NCBI GenBank assembly: GCA_015491275.1
Contig: WFWF01000050.1
Span: forward strand, 1-19,517
Origin: Aquificales bacterium
Lineage (GTDB): Bacteria; Aquificota; Aquificia; Aquificales; Aquificaceae
Length of the DNA stretch: 19,517 nucleotides
Direction of reading: 5' to 3'
The notes beneath the pieces were generated by a model. The model searched no databases and had not been told where the DNA came from. It saw nothing but the letters and a program-made list of their open reading frames with translations. Positions 1 through 7,052 of this stretch are shown piece by piece (position 1 is the first letter of the stretch; each line of letters starts with the position of its first letter). A program made the position numbers and the translations under genes.

Positions 1-949
1 CGGGATATGTTAATCTTCTTGATGCATCAATGTCGGGATCATAGTTTCCTTGACCTTGCGGATCGTTGGTTGCATTAGGATCCGGACTGAAAGGAAGGGA
101 TGCATCTATATTTTGAAGTTTTGTTTCAACAAATTGGGCTAACTCTTCCCTTTTTGCAAAAGCTTCCTTTATCTTACTTGCATATTCGCCGTAGGTTGAG
201 GATGTCTCCCTTGCAAGTTTCTCTATCTGGCTATCTATGTAGCTGAAATCCGCATCGCTGAATCCCGGTATCTTTTTCCTTTTGTACGGGTTATTTAGAT
301 TGGCATCAAGCATCATGGGTTTCATATTTATGGGAATTGTCAGGTCACCCTGTCTGAATACTATGGAATCACCCTCAAAGGAAACAAATGGAAGTATAAG
401 CTCTTCTATATTTTTATTCCACGGGTTATATGTAGCGAGGATTGATGCAAGGGTTGCCGCGTATCCGGGCTTTTCCATATCAAGGTTACCCACAAGATTC
501 TGGGTTATACTCTTGGGATGGGATTTGTTGTCATCCTTTATCCTATAAACGGTCCTGTATATGGAAAGGCTTGGGGGGAAGATTTCCACACCTCCCACAT
601 TCTTACCGCTGAGCAGTTCCTCCATAATATTTCCTCCCGCCCCTCCCCAGAAGTTGTTGGGTGTTACATCATTATTGCTGTTGGTGGGAATCACTTCGGA
701 AGGATATTTGTTTTGGGAAAGATCGTTTATCTCTTCTATATTGGTCAGATTACCCGCAAGTTCCGAAGGTCCTCCGTACAGGAAAATATTTATAACAATG
801 GGTAATTCTTGGGGAGGACTGTATTGGATTTCACCCTTTATAATATTCATCATCTCCTTTGCCACGGATCTTGAGGTCAACAGAAAAGGTGCATGGGTTA
901 AACCGAGCCCGAGGATACCCGCATACTTCAGAAAATCTCTCCTCTTCAT
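1..949 (-). CDS. DUF1501-like Tat-exported protein (partial, C-terminus cut by window edge)
   Basis: An open frame starts at the ATG at 949 and runs without a stop to the left edge (316 codons). The N-terminus is a textbook twin-arginine signal: MKRRDFLK followed by a hydrophobic stretch (YAGILGLGLTHAPFLL), so export of a folded protein is predicted. After the signal comes a beta-strand-like 'LPIVINIFLYGGPSE', resembling the start of DUF1501 proteins, which are related to the sulfatase/alkaline-phosphatase fold. A GGGxG-like 'GGAGG' stretch and several Asn/Pro-rich segments follow. A GGGGGAT Shine-Dalgarno lies just upstream, and the gene begins 10 bp after the stop of the lipoprotein gene, so the two are co-transcribed. 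DUF1501 proteins are commonly encoded directly after a DUF1800 protein, and the same order is seen here. The biochemical function of the family is not established. The Tat signal is certain; the DUF1501 assignment is by resemblance only. Confidence 0.65.
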   Translation of the reverse strand, partial: MKRRDFLKYAGILGLGLTHAPFLLTSRSVAKEMMNIIKGEIQYSPPQELPIVINIFLYGGPSELAGNLTNIEEINDLSQNKYPSEVIPTNSNNDVTPNNFWGGAGGNIMEELLSGKNVGGVEIFPPSLSIYRTVYRIKDDNKSHPKSITQNLVGNLDMEKPGYAATLASILATYNPWNKNIEELILPFVSFEGDSIVFRQGDLTIPINMKPMMLDANLNNPYKRKKIPGFSDADFSYIDSQIEKLARETSSTYGEYASKIKEAFAKREELAQFVETKLQNIDASLPFSPDPNATNDPQGQGNYDPDIDASRRLTYP

Positions 950-959
950 CCTTATCCCC

Positions 960-2489
960 CTATTTTATTGAGGTAAAAAGATAGAGTTCGGGAAGTCTGC
1001 TGATATAGTCAAGAGCTATAAGCGCCTTTTCATCCTTGTAGGTAAAGGAATCATCGTATCCGAGGTTGTCATAGATCTGATTGAGAGTATTTAGCTCCTT
1101 TTGGGTAGCCTTCCTTCCGAGGGTTGCAAGGAAGATATAGTTTATAAAATCATCACCCGAGAGCATGTTGTCTATGAATTCACCCGTCCATCCGAAATCA
1201 TAAGGATCAAAATCATTAGTATATCTTTCTATCATTAAGAGCTCTCTTACCCCTTTGTGATAATAGGCAAAGCTTAAATAGTCAAGGGGCGGAACAGGAG
1301 ACCTCCCCAGTTTATAAGTAAAGGGTGACTGCTTCATATCGTGTAAAGAGCTCCATCCTGGCGGTTTCCAATAAATGGGATACATACTTTTAAAAAAGTG
1401 GGTGGCTGGCTTCCATTTGATTTTGTAAGCTATGGGGAAAAATACTTCTTCAAAGTTCTTCGGTCTTTCCACATTTAACAAATATTCCTTTGAAAACAGG
1501 ATCATATTAAACAGATCCCTGAAGGTTTGTGGATTCTTTTCAAGGATGGCCTTGGTTAATTCATTTATGTCCTCTTCCGAATAGGTGGAGAAAAGGTGTC
1601 TTAATATCCTTCTTACTACTGTCGGCATAAAGTCCTTATGTTCAACTATTGCCCTGTAAAAGTCGTAACATGTTGTTACCCATGTATCAAGTATATTTTG
1701 GGGTTCGGTATTTTCATTGTAGTCTATCACCAAAGAATATCCTCCCGTATCGTCGGTTAAATACCAATTTTGACAAGCTATTGATGCCTTTGGTACTTCT
1801 TCGTCAATAAACCTTTCAAGGAATATCTCCATCATTTCCCTCGTATTATCCTCCGGTGATCTGAATCTTCTCCAGTTTTCCTGAGATATCATATGCTGGT
1901 AAGCTATTTCCTTTATGGGTTGATCTTCGCTTATCATCGTATAAAGCCTTTGAAAAACCCTGTGTATATCTATGTAATCCACGGATTCAAGCTCTACCGC
2001 TGGGGAGAATAGAATTGTATTTGAGAGGAAATAAGCCATCCACATGTCATAGTAGTCTTTGCTCAAAGGAAATTCATATAGCATGGCTAATATATACTGC
2101 GGATATTTTGCGTCTTTAGTAAATTGATACCTTTCATTTATCCTCTGTACGATAGTGTATTTGTCCTCAGGACTCAAAGGTTTTTGTAGATCCGACTTTA
2201 TCTTATCAAGGTAGTTATCTGCATATTTAAGTGTGAAGTCATTTAAATTGTCTTTTATTTCAAAGAAATCTTCTGGAGCAACACCTTTGTATAGGGTTGA
2301 AAGCAACTTATCCACAACCTTGTATTTATTTTGGGCTGAGAGTTTATTATACTCGGGCGGATCAAGTTGGCTTAGATAAACATTGTTATTATTGTTACTG
2401 TTATGGCTTGAGGATTTAGATTTTTCACTACATGAATTGATGTTTAAAACCAGAATAACACTTATTAGAATATATAAAAAAGTATGCAT
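960..2489 (-). CDS. divergent DUF1800-like lipoprotein
   Basis: A 509-aa protein with a short basic/hydrophobic leader (MHTFLYILISVILVLNINSC). The Cys at about residue 20 fits a lipobox (INSC, with an atypical Asn at -2) and is followed by a Ser/Lys/Asn-rich linker, so a membrane-anchored lipoprotein is likely. Several segments resemble DUF1800 landmarks in the right order: 'SPEDNTREMMEIF' (compare the N-x-ARE-x-x-EL motif), a helix like 'DFYRAIVEHKDFMPTVVRRILRHLF', 'MILFSKEYLL' followed by 'FEEVFFPIAYKIK', 'YPIYWKPPGW', and a C-terminal 'LGRKATQKELNTL' with a final 'ALDYISRLPELYLF'. A strong AGGAGGT Shine-Dalgarno sits 6 bp before the ATG. Upstream, TTGCCC-17-TAAATT is a weak possible promoter. 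The DUF1501-like gene follows 10 bp downstream. Function is unknown; the family match is by eye and divergent. Confidence 0.62.
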   Translation of the reverse strand: MHTFLYILISVILVLNINSCSEKSKSSSHNSNNNNNVYLSQLDPPEYNKLSAQNKYKVVDKLLSTLYKGVAPEDFFEIKDNLNDFTLKYADNYLDKIKSDLQKPLSPEDKYTIVQRINERYQFTKDAKYPQYILAMLYEFPLSKDYYDMWMAYFLSNTILFSPAVELESVDYIDIHRVFQRLYTMISEDQPIKEIAYQHMISQENWRRFRSPEDNTREMMEIFLERFIDEEVPKASIACQNWYLTDDTGGYSLVIDYNENTEPQNILDTWVTTCYDFYRAIVEHKDFMPTVVRRILRHLFSTYSEEDINELTKAILEKNPQTFRDLFNMILFSKEYLLNVERPKNFEEVFFPIAYKIKWKPATHFFKSMYPIYWKPPGWSSLHDMKQSPFTYKLGRSPVPPLDYLSFAYYHKGVRELLMIERYTNDFDPYDFGWTGEFIDNMLSGDDFINYIFLATLGRKATQKELNTLNQIYDNLGYDDSFTYKDEKALIALDYISRLPELYLFTSIK

Positions 2490-2591
2490 GTGTTACCTCC
2501 TATAATTTACACTATGATTTCAGTCATTGATATAATTTATAGAAAGGTGGTATAAGGGGCAAGCTTATACTGAGATTAGAATATAAATATT

Positions 2592-2759
2592 ATGCAATAT
2601 ATTAACTGTTTCTTCTGTTTTATGATAGGTTTTGTTGTGGGATTCATAACAGCTTTAGCCCTCATTATAGGTATTACGGTTATACCCATAATACTGGCTG
2701 TTATCCTTATATTTCTTGCTTACGGATGGTACAAATCTAAAAAAGATAGCAAATTTTAG
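2592..2759 (+). CDS. small hydrophobic membrane peptide (55 aa), hypothetical
   Basis: ATG to TAG gives 55 codons. The peptide starts MQYINCFFCF, has a continuous hydrophobic core of about 35 residues (one long or two short membrane helices with Gly and Pro) and ends in a basic tail (YKSKKDSKF), the usual positive-inside pattern of a membrane-inserted miniprotein. It occupies most of the gap between the lipoprotein gene and the cytochrome c peroxidase gene. Against it: no Shine-Dalgarno is visible before the ATG, and the upstream TTTACA-19-TATAAT promoter-like pair (2506-2536) has poor spacing. No family was recognised. Hydrophobic composition with a charged tail argues against chance. Confidence 0.45.
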   Translation: MQYINCFFCFMIGFVVGFITALALIIGITVIPIILAVILIFLAYGWYKSKKDSKF

Positions 2760-2788
2760 TTGCAAATTATTCTCAATTAGAATATAAT
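2760..2788 (+). promoter_or_regulatory. sigma-70 promoter of the cytochrome c peroxidase gene
   Basis: TTGCAA (2760-2765) and a perfect TATAAT (2783-2788) are separated by 17 bp. The -35 box begins on the base after the 55-aa ORF's stop codon. The predicted start is near 2795, leaving a leader of about 29 nt that contains a GGAGGG Shine-Dalgarno at 2811-2816. The -10 region (TTAGAATATAATATTA, 2777-2792) nearly repeats TTAGAATATAAATATTA at 2576-2592. Confidence 0.7.
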
Positions 2789-2823
2789 ATTAATAAATTT
2801 CTCAGCTAAAGGAGGGCAGTGAG

Positions 2824-3867
2824 ATGAAGAAAGGTTTGATTATTATGTCTTTGGCTTCAATAGGGATAGCGATAGCAGATGGTGACAAACAGCTTATGAA
2901 TGAAGCAAGAAAGCTTTTTAAACCTCTCCCGAAAGTTGCAGAGAATCCTGAGAATCCTCTGAATGAATATAAGGTTAAACTCGGAAAGATGCTTTATTAT
3001 GATCCGAGGCTTTCAAAGAGCGGTTTTATAAGCTGTAACAGTTGTCACAATATAGCAACCTACGGTGTTGATAATCTGCCCACCTCCATAGGACATAAAT
3101 GGAGTATAGGACCGAGAAATGCACCGACGGTTCTTAATGCAGCATTGCATGTTGCCCAGTTTTGGGATGGAAGGGCTAAGGATGTGGAAGAGCAGGCGCA
3201 GGGTCCCATCCTTAATCCTAAGGAGATGGCAATTCCCCACAAAGATTTTGCGGTTAAGCGTATAGCTTCCATACCCGAGTATGTTGAATTGTTTAAAAAA
3301 GCCTTTCCCGGAGAGAAAAACCCCGTTAATTATGTAAACATAGCTAAAGCCATAGCCGCCTTTGAAAGAACACTGATGACTCCTTCAAGGTTTGATAAGT
3401 TCCTGAAAGGGGATCTTAATGCTTTAACTAAAAAAGAAAAGAAAGGGCTAAGAATGTTCATAGGCGTGGGGTGTGCTACCTGCCATAACGGTGTTACTGT
3501 GGGCGGTCAGGCCTTCCAGAAATTCGGTATATACGAACCCTTCTGGAAATATACGGGTAGCAAGAATCCCGATAAGGGAAGATACAATGTAACAAGGAAG
3601 GAATCTGACATGTATGTGTTTAAGGTACCTTCACTCAGAAATGTAGCCCGCACATATCCTTACTTCCATGACGGTAGCGTTTGGGATCTTAGAGAGGCTG
3701 TCAGGATAATGGCAAAGGTACAGCTTAATAAGGAACTTACCGATGAGCAGATAGATTATATAGTAGCTTTCCTTAATAGCTTAACAGGGGAGATTCCTAA
3801 GGAAGCTTTGGAACTGCCAGTTTTACCCCCTTCAACTGATAAAACACCTAAACCCGACTTTGAATAA
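2824..3867 (+). CDS. di-haem cytochrome c peroxidase (BCCP/MauG family)
   Basis: Reduces hydrogen peroxide to water using electrons from cytochrome c in the periplasm. The 347-aa product begins with a Sec signal (MKKGLIIMSLASIGIAIADG), and the mature part starts near residue 20. Two c-type haem sites are visible: CNSCH (71-75) and CATCH (217-221). In the classical bacterial peroxidases the segment 'GVDNLPTSIGHKW...GPRNAPTVLNA' supplies the distal His of the low-potential haem (here H91), 'NPKEMA' the catalytic Glu (E134), and a Met in 'IMAKVQL' (M296) the distal ligand of the high-potential electron-entry haem. All are present, so a functional peroxidase is expected. Length matches the family. 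It has its own promoter and a GGAGGG site 7 bp before the ATG. It is followed 19 bp later by the sulfur-relay genes and may be transcribed with them. Confidence 0.93.
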   Translation: MKKGLIIMSLASIGIAIADGDKQLMNEARKLFKPLPKVAENPENPLNEYKVKLGKMLYYDPRLSKSGFISCNSCHNIATYGVDNLPTSIGHKWSIGPRNAPTVLNAALHVAQFWDGRAKDVEEQAQGPILNPKEMAIPHKDFAVKRIASIPEYVELFKKAFPGEKNPVNYVNIAKAIAAFERTLMTPSRFDKFLKGDLNALTKKEKKGLRMFIGVGCATCHNGVTVGGQAFQKFGIYEPFWKYTGSKNPDKGRYNVTRKESDMYVFKVPSLRNVARTYPYFHDGSVWDLREAVRIMAKVQLNKELTDEQIDYIVAFLNSLTGEIPKEALELPVLPPSTDKTPKPDFE

Positions 3868-3886
3868 GGTGTATATTATTTAAACT

Positions 3887-4129
3887 ATGCAGGAGGTCAA
3901 GGTAGATCAGGAGCTTGATATAAGGGGCGAGGTCTGCCCCTTTACCTTTGTTAAAAGCAAGCTTGTGCTTGAAGATATGAAAGAAGGTGAGGTTCTTAAA
4001 GTAATAATTGATTATCCTCCTTCCGCTGAGAATGTACCTAAGAGTATGAGGGAAGAAGGACAGGAGGTAATAGCTGTCAATAAGGTGGGTGATAGGCTGT
4101 GGGAGATACTGATAAGGAAAAGAAGATAA
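3887..4129 (+). CDS. tusA: TusA-family sulfur carrier
   Basis: An 80-aa sulfur-carrier/sulfurtransferase of the TusA (SirA/YeeD) family. It begins with the typical 'LDIRGEVCPFTFVKSK', in which the Cys before Pro is the persulfide-carrying residue. The usual CPxP is CPFT here, a variant also common in bacterial TusA-like proteins. The family's 'ALExMxxGExLxVxxDxP' core is recognisable as LVLEDMKEGEVLKVIIDYP. The ATG has no Shine-Dalgarno in front of it; AGGAGGT instead lies in codons 2-4, and TATATT lies 9 bp upstream, so coupling to the peroxidase gene or a near-leaderless message are both possible. The next gene overlaps its 3' end by 31 bp. Partners are the downstream DsrE/F/H homologues. 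The role could be tRNA 2-thiouridine synthesis or cytoplasmic sulfur trafficking in sulfur oxidation; sequence alone does not decide. Confidence 0.85.
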   Translation: MQEVKVDQELDIRGEVCPFTFVKSKLVLEDMKEGEVLKVIIDYPPSAENVPKSMREEGQEVIAVNKVGDRLWEILIRKRR

Positions 4130-4428
4130 AGGTTCTTTTTGTTATAAGCAGTGTACCTTTCTCTAATGACTTTGATACGATATATAATCTATCAAATGTG
4201 CTTATAAAAAGTGCGGAGGTTGAGTTCTTTCTCACGGGTAACGGTGTGTACTATCTTGCAAGGCCAGAAACCGAAGAATTTTCAAAGCTTGGTGTAAAGA
4301 TATACTTTTGTGCCCATGCTGCCCACCAGAGGGGTATAAAGGATATCCCTTCATGGGCGGAGAGCAGTTCTACTTATAATTTATCCCGTATGATGCAAGA
4401 AGCGGATAAGGTTATATCATTCAACTGA
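4099..4428 (+). CDS. DsrE/TusD-like sulfur relay protein
   Basis: A 109-aa DsrE-fold protein, starting at GTG inside the 3' end of tusA. After a short basic lead (GDTDKEKKIK) comes 'VLFVISSVPFSNDFDTIYNLSNVLIKSAEVEFFLTGNGVYYL', the typical Rossmann-like start. The segment 'VKIYFCAHAAHQRGI' (Cys71) matches the position of the active-site Cys of TusD/DsrE, which accepts persulfide sulfur from TusA. A loop with 'SSSTYNLSRMMQEADKVISF' completes the fold. With the next two genes it would form the alpha subunit of an alpha2-beta2-gamma2 DsrEFH/TusDCB-type hexamer. The GTG start is supported by GGTGGGTGAT just upstream and by the overlapping arrangement; no better start is visible. Confidence 0.82.
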   Translation: MGDTDKEKKIKVLFVISSVPFSNDFDTIYNLSNVLIKSAEVEFFLTGNGVYYLARPETEEFSKLGVKIYFCAHAAHQRGIKDIPSWAESSSTYNLSRMMQEADKVISFN

Positions 4429-4437
4429 GGATAAAGT

Positions 4438-4779
4438 ATGAGGATAGTTTTTATACTTAAGGGAAATCCCTTTTCGTGGCTTGCTTATGAAGCTTTCAGA
4501 GTTGCCCTTGCCCTTGCCATAAATAATGAGGTGTTTTTTGTAATGATAAGGGACGGGGTTTATGCCCTTACTGATTGGAAACCCGCGGAGCTCGGTATAG
4601 AGGGTTTTGATAAAATCTTTGAAACTCTGGGGTTTGTGAATATGAAGCTTATTGTTGAGGATGCTTCCGCAGAAGAAAGGGGTTTGAAGGAAAGGGACTT
4701 TAAGGTAGATGTTGAAATCATGTCTTACGAGGAGATACAGGACATAATAAATTCCTCAGAGGCGGTTTTGGTATGGTGA
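4438..4779 (+). CDS. DsrF/TusC-like sulfur relay protein
   Basis: A 113-aa DsrE-superfamily protein. 'MRIVFILKGNPFSWLAYEAFRVALALAI' followed by 'NEVFFVMIRDGVYAL' matches the TusC/DsrF pattern of a beta strand, a helix and 'FFxxDGVxxL'. It would be the second subunit of the DsrEFH/TusDCB complex. The start has GAGG 6 bp upstream. The ATG follows the DsrE stop by 9 bp, and the 3' end overlaps the next gene by 7 bp (ATGGTGA), so translation is coupled. The active Cys is in the DsrE partner, as in the known complexes. Confidence 0.8.
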   Translation: MRIVFILKGNPFSWLAYEAFRVALALAINNEVFFVMIRDGVYALTDWKPAELGIEGFDKIFETLGFVNMKLIVEDASAEERGLKERDFKVDVEIMSYEEIQDIINSSEAVLVW

Positions 4780-5012
4780 ACACTTTGTGGCTTGTCAGAA
4801 AACTCGGTAATTTTTCCTCGGAGCTTATATCTGAAGGAGATGTGGTTATTCTCGTGCAAAATGGTGTATTAAGATATCCTTCACGAAAGGATTGGTTTGT
4901 GTGTAAGGAAGATGCGGAAAGAAGAGGCTTGAAGTTTGAAGAGAAGCTCCTTAAAAGCTACGAAGAGATAGGACAAATGATCTTAGAGGCAAGGAGGGTC
5001 ATTGTCTGGTGA
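4773..5012 (+). CDS. DsrH/TusB-like sulfur relay protein
   Basis: A 79-aa protein with 'NTLWLVRKLGNFSSELISEGDVVILVQNGVLRYP', matching the TusB/DsrH start (xTLxxSP...SEGDxxLLxQDGV). 'VCKEDAERRGL' matches the family's 'ALxxDxxARGL', and a 'SYEEIGQMILEARRVIVW' end is typical. It overlaps the DsrF-like gene by 7 bp and the QueD-like gene by 4 bp (GTGA). It is the third component of a DsrEFH/TusDCB set. The Cys found near residue 20 of sulfur-oxidiser DsrH is absent; a Cys occurs near residue 43. Confidence 0.78.
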   Translation: MVNTLWLVRKLGNFSSELISEGDVVILVQNGVLRYPSRKDWFVCKEDAERRGLKFEEKLLKSYEEIGQMILEARRVIVW

Positions 5013-5506
5013 GGTGGTATATAACTAAGGTTTTTAAGTTTGAAGCGGGTCACAGGGTGTGGAAGCAAAACTTAACCCACGGAAGGGGATCTCAGTTTAC
5101 AAAAGGTGGAATTAAAAATAAATGTATTAATCTCCACGGGCACAGTTACAAGCTTGAGGTAACCCTCGGATCCAATGTGTTAACAGAACAGGAGATGGTT
5201 ATGGATTTTTATCATGTGAAGAGTGCCTTGGGTGAGTTAATAGAGGAGATAGATCACAGTTTTATAATTGATAAACAGGATCCTATGCACGATGAGTTAA
5301 AGAAGGTTGCAGAAAAGTACGGAGCCTTTAAGATCTTTTCTGTAGATTTCTGTCCTACAGCGGAGGCTCTGGCTAAGTTTTTCTATGATTATCTGGAGGC
5401 TAAACTAAGGGAATCGGGTCTCCTTGAAGAGGTGTCGGTTGTCAGTATTGTTTTGTGGGAGACTCCTACCTCTAAGGCTGAATACAGGAAGGAGAGGGAT
5501 TTGTGA
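5009..5506 (+). CDS. queD: 6-carboxy-5,6,7,8-tetrahydropterin synthase-like (QueD/PTPS family)
   Basis: A 165-aa T-fold enzyme expected to convert 7,8-dihydroneopterin triphosphate into 6-carboxytetrahydropterin, the second step towards the 7-deazaguanine precursor of queuosine. Visible landmarks are the Zn ligands H15 ('FEAGHRV') and H43/H45 ('LHGHSYKLEV'), the nucleophilic Cys39 four residues before them, the catalytic Asp82-His83 pair ('EIDHSFI'), the 'CPTAEALA' helix start and the substrate-binding Glu151 in 'LWETPTSKAEY'. It is longer than the 120-aa E. coli enzyme because of an insertion before Cys39 and an extended loop around 88-110. The start is GTG, overlapping the DsrH stop, with AAGGAGGG 8-9 bp upstream. 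Other pterin synthases of the family (biopterin, archaeal type) cannot be excluded, but the Cys/His arrangement supports QueD. Confidence 0.82.
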   Translation: MRWYITKVFKFEAGHRVWKQNLTHGRGSQFTKGGIKNKCINLHGHSYKLEVTLGSNVLTEQEMVMDFYHVKSALGELIEEIDHSFIIDKQDPMHDELKKVAEKYGAFKIFSVDFCPTAEALAKFFYDYLEAKLRESGLLEEVSVVSIVLWETPTSKAEYRKERDL

Positions 5507-5512
5507 TATAAT
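5504..5512 (+). promoter_or_regulatory. extended -10 promoter of atpA
   Basis: TGA-TATAAT fits the extended -10 consensus TGnTATAAT. It overlaps the QueD stop codon. No good -35 box is seen 16-18 bp upstream. The predicted start near 5519 leaves a leader of about 22 nt containing GGGAGGA (5528-5534). Confidence 0.55.
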
Positions 5513-5540
5513 TTAAAGACTGTCTAAGGGAGGACAGAGC

Positions 5541-7052
5541 ATGGGCATGCTGAGTTACGAAGAAGCTGTGCAACTACTTAAGGAACAGCTTAAGGAGTTT
5601 GAGACGGAAGTTAAGATGGAGGAGGTGGGGGTAGTTTACTATGTAGGTGACGGTGTTGCGAGGGCATACGGTCTTGAAAATGTAATGGCAAACGAGGTAG
5701 TTGAATTTGATGGTGGGTCCTACGGTCTTGCCTTCAACTTAGAAGAGGACAATGTGGGTATAATAATCCTCGGAAGCGAGAGCGGTATAAGGGAGGGTAC
5801 CTTAGTAAGAAGGACGGGTAGGATACTTGATGCGCCCGTCGGTGAAGGTTTAATAGGGAGGGTTATAGATCCCCTCGGAAACCCCCTTGACGGAAAGGGA
5901 CCTATAGAGTATGAGTACAGATCTCCTATTGAAAAGATTGCTCCCGGGGTTGTAACAAGGAAGTCTGTTCATGAACCTCTTCAAACAGGAATAAAGGCAA
6001 TAGATTCAATGATTCCCATAGGAAGGGGACAGAGGGAGCTTATCATAGGTGACAGGGCTACCGGTAAGACCACCATAGGTATAGATACAATACTTAATCA
6101 GAAGGATACGGATGTTTACTGCATATATGTGGTTGTGGGACAAAAGAGATCAACTACCGCCAGGATAATAGAATTGCTTGAGAGACACGGTGCTATGGAA
6201 TATACCTGTGTGGTTGTTGCATCCGCAACAGATCCCGCGTCCCTTCAGTATCTTGCACCCTTTGTTGGATGCACCATAGGTGAATACTTCAGAGATAACG
6301 GAAAGCATGCCCTTATCATCTACGATGACCTATCCAAGCACGCGGAGGCTTACAGACAGCTCTCCCTTCTTATGAGAAGACCTCCCGGTAGGGAAGCTTT
6401 CCCGGGTGATGTTTTTTATCTTCACTCCAGATTGTTGGAAAGGGCTGCAAAACTTAATGATGAACTGGGGGGCGGTTCTCTTACCGCTTTACCCATTATT
6501 GAGACAAAGGCTGGGGATGTCGCCGCTTACATACCCACCAATGTTATATCCATAACGGACGGGCAGATATACCTTGAGCCTGATCTTTTTAACAAGGGTG
6601 TTAGACCTGCCATAAATGTGGGACTTTCCGTATCAAGGGTGGGAGGAGCGGCTCAAATAAAGGCTATGAAACAGGTTGCGGGAACACTCAGACTTGAGCT
6701 TGCACAGTTCAGGGAACTGGAAGCTTTTGTTCAATTCGCTTCCGAGCTTGATAAGGCTACACAGCAGACCATACACAGAGGTTTAAGGCTTGTTGAGCTT
6801 TTGAAACAGGAACCTTACAATCCCATACCAGTTGAAAAACAGATAGTTGCCATATTTGCGGGTACCAACGGTTATCTTGATGATATTCCCCCCGAGGCTG
6901 TTAGAAAGTTTGAGAAGGAACTTTATACTTTCCTTGACAAGGAAAAGCCAGATATACTGAAGGATATAAGGGAGAAAAAACAGCTTGACGATGACTTAAA
7001 GGAAAGGATTAAAAAAGCCTTGGATGAATTCAAGTCAAAGTTTGTGGCTTGA
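5541..7052 (+). CDS. atpA: ATP synthase F1 subunit alpha
   Basis: The alpha subunit of F1Fo ATP synthase, the non-catalytic nucleotide-binding subunit of the F1 head. The 503-aa length is typical. Clear landmarks: an N-terminal beta-barrel with 'VGDGVARAYGLENVMANEVVEF', Walker A GDRATGKT (170-177), 'YVVVGQKRSTTARI', a Walker B-type strand 'ALIIYDDLSKHAEAYR', 'RRPPGREAFPGDVFYLHSRLLERAAK', the 'SVSRVGGAAQ' segment that carries the arginine reaching the catalytic site, and a helical C-terminal domain. It has its own extended -10 promoter and a strong Shine-Dalgarno. None of the other F1Fo genes is in the window: it is followed by a DUF72 gene whose TTG start overlaps its stop. Dispersed atp genes are known from Aquificales. 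Confidence 0.98.
   Translation: MGMLSYEEAVQLLKEQLKEFETEVKMEEVGVVYYVGDGVARAYGLENVMANEVVEFDGGSYGLAFNLEEDNVGIIILGSESGIREGTLVRRTGRILDAPVGEGLIGRVIDPLGNPLDGKGPIEYEYRSPIEKIAPGVVTRKSVHEPLQTGIKAIDSMIPIGRGQRELIIGDRATGKTTIGIDTILNQKDTDVYCIYVVVGQKRSTTARIIELLERHGAMEYTCVVVASATDPASLQYLAPFVGCTIGEYFRDNGKHALIIYDDLSKHAEAYRQLSLLMRRPPGREAFPGDVFYLHSRLLERAAKLNDELGGGSLTALPIIETKAGDVAAYIPTNVISITDGQIYLEPDLFNKGVRPAINVGLSVSRVGGAAQIKAMKQVAGTLRLELAQFRELEAFVQFASELDKATQQTIHRGLRLVELLKQEPYNPIPVEKQIVAIFAGTNGYLDDIPPEAVRKFEKELYTFLDKEKPDILKDIREKKQLDDDLKERIKKALDEFKSKFVA

Noticed and set aside
282..971. Plus-strand ORFs of 88, 95 and 136 codons
   Set aside because: They lie antisense to the Tat-signal DUF1501-like gene, overlap one another and have no recognisable domains or start signals.
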